From positions 37,157,043 through 37,221,042 of the forward strand of contig OX326961.1 in assembly GCA_946800325.1 (NCBI GenBank): 64,000 bases of DNA, written 5' to 3'. Under the pieces are notes generated by a model. That model was not told where the DNA came from. It did no database searches and saw only the letters and a program-made list of their open reading frames with translations. This DNA comes from Luzula sylvatica. Taxonomy: Eukaryota > Streptophyta > Magnoliopsida > Poales > Juncaceae. The first letter of the stretch is position 1. Each line of letters starts with the position of its first letter. The position numbers were made by a program, and so were the translations under genes. Positions 59,305 to 64,000 of this stretch are shown piece by piece.

Positions 59305-59789
59305 GTAAGAATTATTTTAGCTGCTTCTATTTATTTTGTTAGATTTTATCTTTTTGCTGATTTCGAAATAGGTTTTGTAGAAATTGTAGCGGAATCGACT
59401 GATTCGTCATTGTTGTTTAGAAATTGTTTTCGTAGAAATGTGTATTTTGTTTGCACAGTGGATAATGCTAGTAGTGTACTTAATTGTGCGAGTTTTAATA
59501 GCCTTATTTTGGTTGATTCTACATCAGTTTATTAGACTAGATATGATAATATGATAATTATAAATAACTTAGCTAATATTCCATCTAGAAACATTTGTTA
59601 CTTAAATGTTAATATATATGATAATTATCTTATCTAGTCTAATACAGCTAGTGTCGGTTAACTGGATTTAAGCGATTCCTTGATTAATTTGGTTAATTTA
59701 TTTGTATCGTTAATTGAGGAATAATGTAATGATTTCGTATCAAATTGAATCCATTATTCACAAATCTTTCTTTTCTTTAAATCAACCAG
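59305..59789 (+). other. Leader (5' UTR) intron of the PMT gene
   Basis: A strong donor (CG|GTAAGA) and acceptor (CAACCAG|G) define a 485-bp intron ending 25 bases before the start codon. Leader introns often raise expression in plants. Inferred from splice-site quality only. Confidence 0.6.
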
Positions 59790-59814
59790 GTGATCACAAT
59801 CCTTAACCAAAAAA

Positions 59815-62084
59815 ATGGCAATAAAGGGAAATTCGAACTCGAATTCAAGCGAGAGTCGCACAAGAACCTCATTCTCAGTTCTCATAATCCTCTGCTTGTG
59901 TTTCTTCTTCTACATGCTCGGTGGATACCAAAAAAGCGGTTTCGGCAAAGGCGACAGCATAGCAGTCGAAATAACCCGAAAAACAGACTGCACGATCGTC
60001 CCCAATCTCAATTTCATAACCCACCACTCCAATCCAGTCCAAACCTCCTCCAAACCGTCCTCTCCAGTCCAAAAAACCTTCCAACCTTGCAAGCCCAAAT
60101 ACACAGATTACACTCCATGCCAAGACCAAAATCGCGCCATGACATTCCCTCGAGAGAACATGAACTACAGAGAGAGACATTGCCCGCCTCAAGAAGAGAA
60201 ACTTTACTGTCTCGTACCGGCTCCGAAGGGTTACGTGGCGCCGTTTCAATGGCCGAAGAGTAGAGATTACGTGCCTTATGCTAACGTGCCTTATAAGAGC
60301 TTGACTGTGGAGAAAGCGGTACAGAATTGGGTTCAGTATGAGGGGAGCGTGTTTAGGTTTCCAGGTGGCGGGACCCAGTTCCCTCAAGGGGCTGATAAGT
60401 ATATCGACCAGCTCGCCTCAGTCGTACCAATTGAAAATGGTACTGTGAGAACCGCCCTCGATACTGGCTGTGGGGTACGATCTTTTATTTAATCTTTTAC
60501 TTTTACATTGGGAAATTTTCAATTATGTCCCTGAAAAATTGATTTTTCCGTAGGTGGCGAGTTGGGGAGCGTATTTATTGAAGAGAAATGTACTGGCCAT
60601 GTCCTTTGCCCCGAGAGATTCACACGAGGCTCAAGTACAATTCGCACTGGAGAGAGGCGTACCAGCCGTGATCGGTGTGTTCGGTACCATCAAACTCCCT
60701 TATCCATCTCGCGCCTTCGACATGGCTCACTGCTCTCGTTGCCTCATTCCTTGGGGCTCCAACGGTACAATCAAATTGAAACCCCTACTTTATTAATTTG
60801 CAGAATAGTAAAAAAGTAAGGATCTTTTGGAAAATTACCGTAAATGTAGATGGGATGTACATGATGGAAGTGGATCGGGTTCTGAGACCAGGAGGATACT
60901 GGATCCTCTCAGGTCCGCCGATAAACTGGAGAGTCAATTTCATGGCGTGGAAAAGGACGAAAGAGGATTTGGAAGAGGAGCAGAATAAGATTGAGGAGAT
61001 TGCTTCTCTCCTCTGCTGGGAGAAAGTGTCGGAGAAAGGAGAGATGGCCATCTGGCGAAAGAGATTAAACAGCGATTCTTGCACCTCCATTGGGGACCGC
61101 CTCTGTGACTCCTCGAATCCCGACAATGTCTGGTACTGTTTTATCAACAATACAATTTTTCAAAAACACCCCTGCATCACTGCAAATCGCGTAAAAATGA
61201 AAAATTATCTATTTTATACAGGTACGATAAAATGAAGGCATGTGTGACCCCGTTACCGGAAGTGGAGAACTCGGACGAGATTTCTGGGGGAGAAATAGAA
61301 CCATTCCCGAAACGGCTCAATTCGGTACCGCCGAGAATATCCAGGAACTCAATTCCCGGTTATTCGACCGAGTCGTTTCGAAAGGACAATAAAATGTGGC
61401 AGAAACATGTGAAGGCGTACAAGAGGGTCAACAAGTATCTGGATGGGGGACGTTATCGTAATATCATGGATATGAATGCTGAGCTGGGCAGTTTCGCAGC
61501 TTCGATCGAGTCGCCCAAATTGTGGGTCATGAATGTGGTCCCCACTATTGCAAAATTGGAAACTTTGGGGGTTATTTACGAAAGGGGTTTGATTGGCATC
61601 TACCACGATTGGTATTTCCTTTCCCATTTTTTTATATTTAATTTTTAATTAAATTAGCTTACTAGTATGAATTGTTTGTTTGTTTGTTTCGTCTTTTTAG
61701 GTGCGAAGGTTTTTCGACGTATCCAAGAACGTATGATCTTATACATGCTAATGGTCTTTTCACCTTGTACAAGAACAAGTAAGCATTGAAATGTCTACCT
61801 TTTAACACTTCTAGTTCCTAAATATTTAATAATGTATTTTTTATGGGTTTAGTTGCAAAATGGAAGATATATTGTTGGAAATGGATCGTATATTGCGGCC
61901 AGAAGGCGCGGTGATAATCAGAGACCACGTGGATGAGCTAATCAAGGTGAGAAGTTTAGCGAGTGGAATGAGATGGAATGTAAGGATGGTGGATCACGAG
62001 GATGGGCCTTACGTGCCTGAAAAGGTTCTTTATGCCGTGAAGCAATACTGGGCTGTTGATGATAACCAAACTTCTACGGTTTGA
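59815..62084 (+). CDS. Golgi methyltransferase of the PMT/QUA2 family
   Basis: Six exons (59815-60474, 60554-60764, 60850-61132, 61222-61611, 61701-61778, 61853-62084), all GT-AG, join in frame to 617 residues, normal for the plant putative-methyltransferase family. A short cytosolic tail and membrane anchor at about 19-38 ([17 protein letters not shown]) make it a type II Golgi protein. The first SAM-binding half contains ALDTGCG joined to VASWGAYLL, then [20 protein letters not shown] and [27 protein letters not shown] follows, and the second half has [43 protein letters not shown] and [18 protein letters not shown]2-type members are required for homogalacturonan (pectin) methylation and cell adhesion. 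It most resembles the PMT15-18 group. Intact. Confidence 0.93.
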
Positions 62085-62306
62085 TCCGTACTGCTTCGGT
62101 CGGTACCAGTTTCAGTTTCTAGTTTTTTTTTTGAGCAATTTTTCGGGCCTTAGGGTAGTTTATTGTAATTTTTGCGACTCTCTCTCTCTCTCTAGAAACA
62201 AAACATTTCTTTTTATTAACCTATTTTATTATGCATTCTAATCTTATGCCAAGTCAATTTTGATTTTATGCCGTGCCATGATAGCTTTTGATTATACAGG
62301 GTTAAC

Positions 62307-62863
62307 TAGGGATGTCAATGGGTCGGGTAAAACCCGAACCCGCGGGTACCCGACCCGAACGGGGCGGGTAATACCCGAAACAAATACCCACGGGTCGGGT
62401 ATTACGCGAAAAAAGACCCGCTCCGGGTTCGGGTACGGGGGTAAAATTTTACCCGCGGGTATACCCGAACCCGAAAAAATACCCGAACCCGAAAATACCC
62501 GAGAAATATCCAAAAAATATCCGAAAAATACTCAATGATATGAAAATTTGTAGTGTTTTATGGATTAATTATTTGTAATATTTCATATTTGTATTTATAA
62601 TGTATTTTGTACAAGTTGTTTATTTTATGTATCCAAAATTGTTGGTGATTTTACGTATTTGTATAATAATTTATAATTTTTTTATTTTGTATTGATTATT
62701 TCCGGATAACGGGTTCGGGTTCGGATATACCCGTTACCCGCGGGTTCGGGTATGGTTTTTTACCTGCGGCTATTTTGGGTTCGGGTTCGGGTAATACTCG
62801 AAAATTCGGGTTCGGATATGGGGGAGGCTTACCCGAACCCGACCCGTCCCGTTGACATCCCTA
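62307..62863. mobile_element. hAT-like element, 557 bp, perfect duplication
   Basis: It starts TAGGGATGTCAATGGGTCGG and ends CCCGTTGACATCCCTA, with a perfect 8-bp duplication GGGTTAAC (62299-62306 and 62864-62871). Subterminal ACCCGAACCCG/CGGGTTCGGGT arrays surround an AT-rich core. It lies about 220 bp downstream of the PMT stop codon, near or within the 3' region of the transcript. Confidence 0.92.
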
Positions 62864-62871
62864 GGGTTAAC

Positions 62872-63229
62872 CTAGCATTTCATGCAATATATAGAATAAG
62901 AGGAAAAAAACCAACGTAGCGTCCATAATTAAATCAAATCTAAATTTAGAAAATAAATTATTAGGTTGAATTAATGCACCGTTTAACGGATACACACGAA
63001 TGAAACTATCATAAAAAAAATCAAAAATATAAAATGAAAGTAAAAATAATAATTTCGCAAAAATCTGCAAAGTACAAATTAGAAGACTTTCCTTTTAAAA
63101 ATAAATTGAAAATAAAATAATAAAAATTTGTTCAAATGAATATAATTTATCGCATAAAATAAAATATAATAACAAAAAATATATTGTTTTGTGTGTTTGT
63201 CCCATGCATAATAATAACCGCGTATTCAT
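62872..63229. other. AT-rich gap between two hAT-like elements
   Basis: No gene or bounded repeat recognised. Confidence 0.5.
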
Positions 63230-63724
63230 CTATGTTGTGCGGATACTCCAAAAAATGAACCGTACCCGTATCGAATATGTATCAGATACGGATACGCCAC
63301 TGATACGGCACCGATACGTATCCGATACGCCACGTGGCGTATCCGACTATTTTAACATATATATTTGAATGGATACGGTTACGATACGTTTTCGATACGA
63401 TTGGATACGGTTCGGATACGGCTGACCCATTGTTTTTTGTTTTTTGGCCCAACATAAAAATACCCAATATTTTTACTACTCAATAGTTTTTTACATCACA
63501 TATTTTTTTATTTTACTTATTCTTAAAATATCCAAATCGATAATACAACACCTTGGTTTTTATAAAAATTTAATAAAATTATTTAAATATATATATTTAA
63601 TTATATTAAAATAATATTAAATAATATACATATATAACGTATGGTATCCCAGTCTTTTTAAAAATTACCATATCGCCGTATTCGTATCGTATACGATACC
63701 CGTATCCGTATTCGTGCAACATAG
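63230..63724. mobile_element. hAT-like element, 495 bp, CTATGTTG ends
   Basis: Terminal CTATGTTG/CAACATAG inverted repeats extend as GTGCGGATAC/GTATTCGTGC, with a perfect 8-bp duplication GTATTCAT (63222-63229 and 63725-63732). GATACGG-type arrays fill the subterminal parts. It shares ends with the 155-bp MITE at 2305-2459. Confidence 0.9.
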
Positions 63725-63732
63725 GTATTCAT

Positions 63733-63866
63733 ATCCAGATTTAATATTGAAATTTATTATCGGGTCCGGATTTATTTATGGGTTTGAAGTGTTTCTATGG
63801 GATACAACTTTTTCCTGATAAGATCCAGATCAATTGGTATAATATTCGCACCATTAACACTCCTAA
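63733..63866. mobile_element. Right-end fragment of a GGATACGG hAT-like element
   Basis: GGTCCGGATTT, TAAGATCCAGATCAATTGG and the terminal CACCATTAACACTCCTA resemble the right ends of the TAGGGGTGTCAACGG family. The left end was not found; the neighbouring 495-bp element may have inserted into it. Confidence 0.45.
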
Positions 63867-64000
63867 GGGAAAAACCCACAAAAACATATTTTTTGTGGAT
63901 TTTAATTATAAGATGATCTTTTTAATGATAGTAGGTACATAATTTTATATGCATGATAGCACAGTACTGTATCATCAATAACTCGTTGGTTCATGCATTT

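Noticed and set aside
59875..60387. 170-codon minus-strand frame
   Set aside because: Antisense of the first PMT exon; the plus-strand product has clear homology.

Overview
The window is nuclear DNA of a flowering plant, most likely a eudicot. It is AT-rich, its genes are intron-bearing and plant-specific (GASA peptide, CLE45-type peptide, ZF-HD homeodomain protein, QUA2/PMT-type methyltransferase, plant exostosin), and it carries plant transposons. I cannot name the species. Only five genes look intact. Most of the remaining sequence is transposon or transposon relic, much of it delimited here by target-site duplications (TSDs).

Intact genes: an intronless zinc-finger homeodomain factor (9.8-10.8 kb, minus), a four-exon GASA/snakin peptide (22.1-23.3 kb, plus), a two-exon GT47 exostosin-type glycosyltransferase (38.95-40.39 kb, plus), a CLE45-like signalling peptide (40.56-40.83 kb, minus, tail-to-tail with the exostosin), and a six-exon Golgi methyltransferase of the PMT family (59.8-62.1 kb, plus). 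They do not form a functional cluster.

0-21 kb: hAT-like elements of the TAGGGGTGTCAACGG family with 8-bp TSDs, a degraded copia pol fragment, a 155-bp MITE, a 1.65-kb GC-ended element, the ZF-HD gene, a tandem duplication, and a 999-bp foldback Mutator-like element (MULE) with a perfect 9-bp TSD.

24.7-38.2 kb: one nested structure. MULE-type terminal inverted repeats (start GGAGCATTT) enclose about 13.5 kb. Inside are a Helitron-like insertion carrying a broken PAS-Raf-like MAPKKK pseudogene, itself split by a hAT element; a second hAT element inside an inner inverted repeat; and a very young, complete-looking but gag-only Sirevirus-type copia element (30,094-36,197). That element has identical-length 1,537-bp LTRs, an ATAAT TSD, a tRNA-iMet primer site, multiple polypurine tracts and an 18-copy palindrome array next to its promoter.

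42-53 kb: gene-free. It holds a SINE, four copies of a roughly 0.5-kb AT-rich repeat, relics of a related copia element cut by a 953-bp foldback element, and a diverged satellite of about 164-bp period (roughly 16 copies).

53.7-58.0 kb: a 4,277-bp Pack-MULE with a perfect 9-bp TSD. It carries the last three exons of an ATG8 gene (plus) and the last exon of what looks like a rhomboid-like protein gene (minus), tail to tail. A 1,000-bp solo LTR (5-bp TSD) later landed in an ATG8 exon. The window ends with two more TSD-bounded hAT elements beside the methyltransferase gene.
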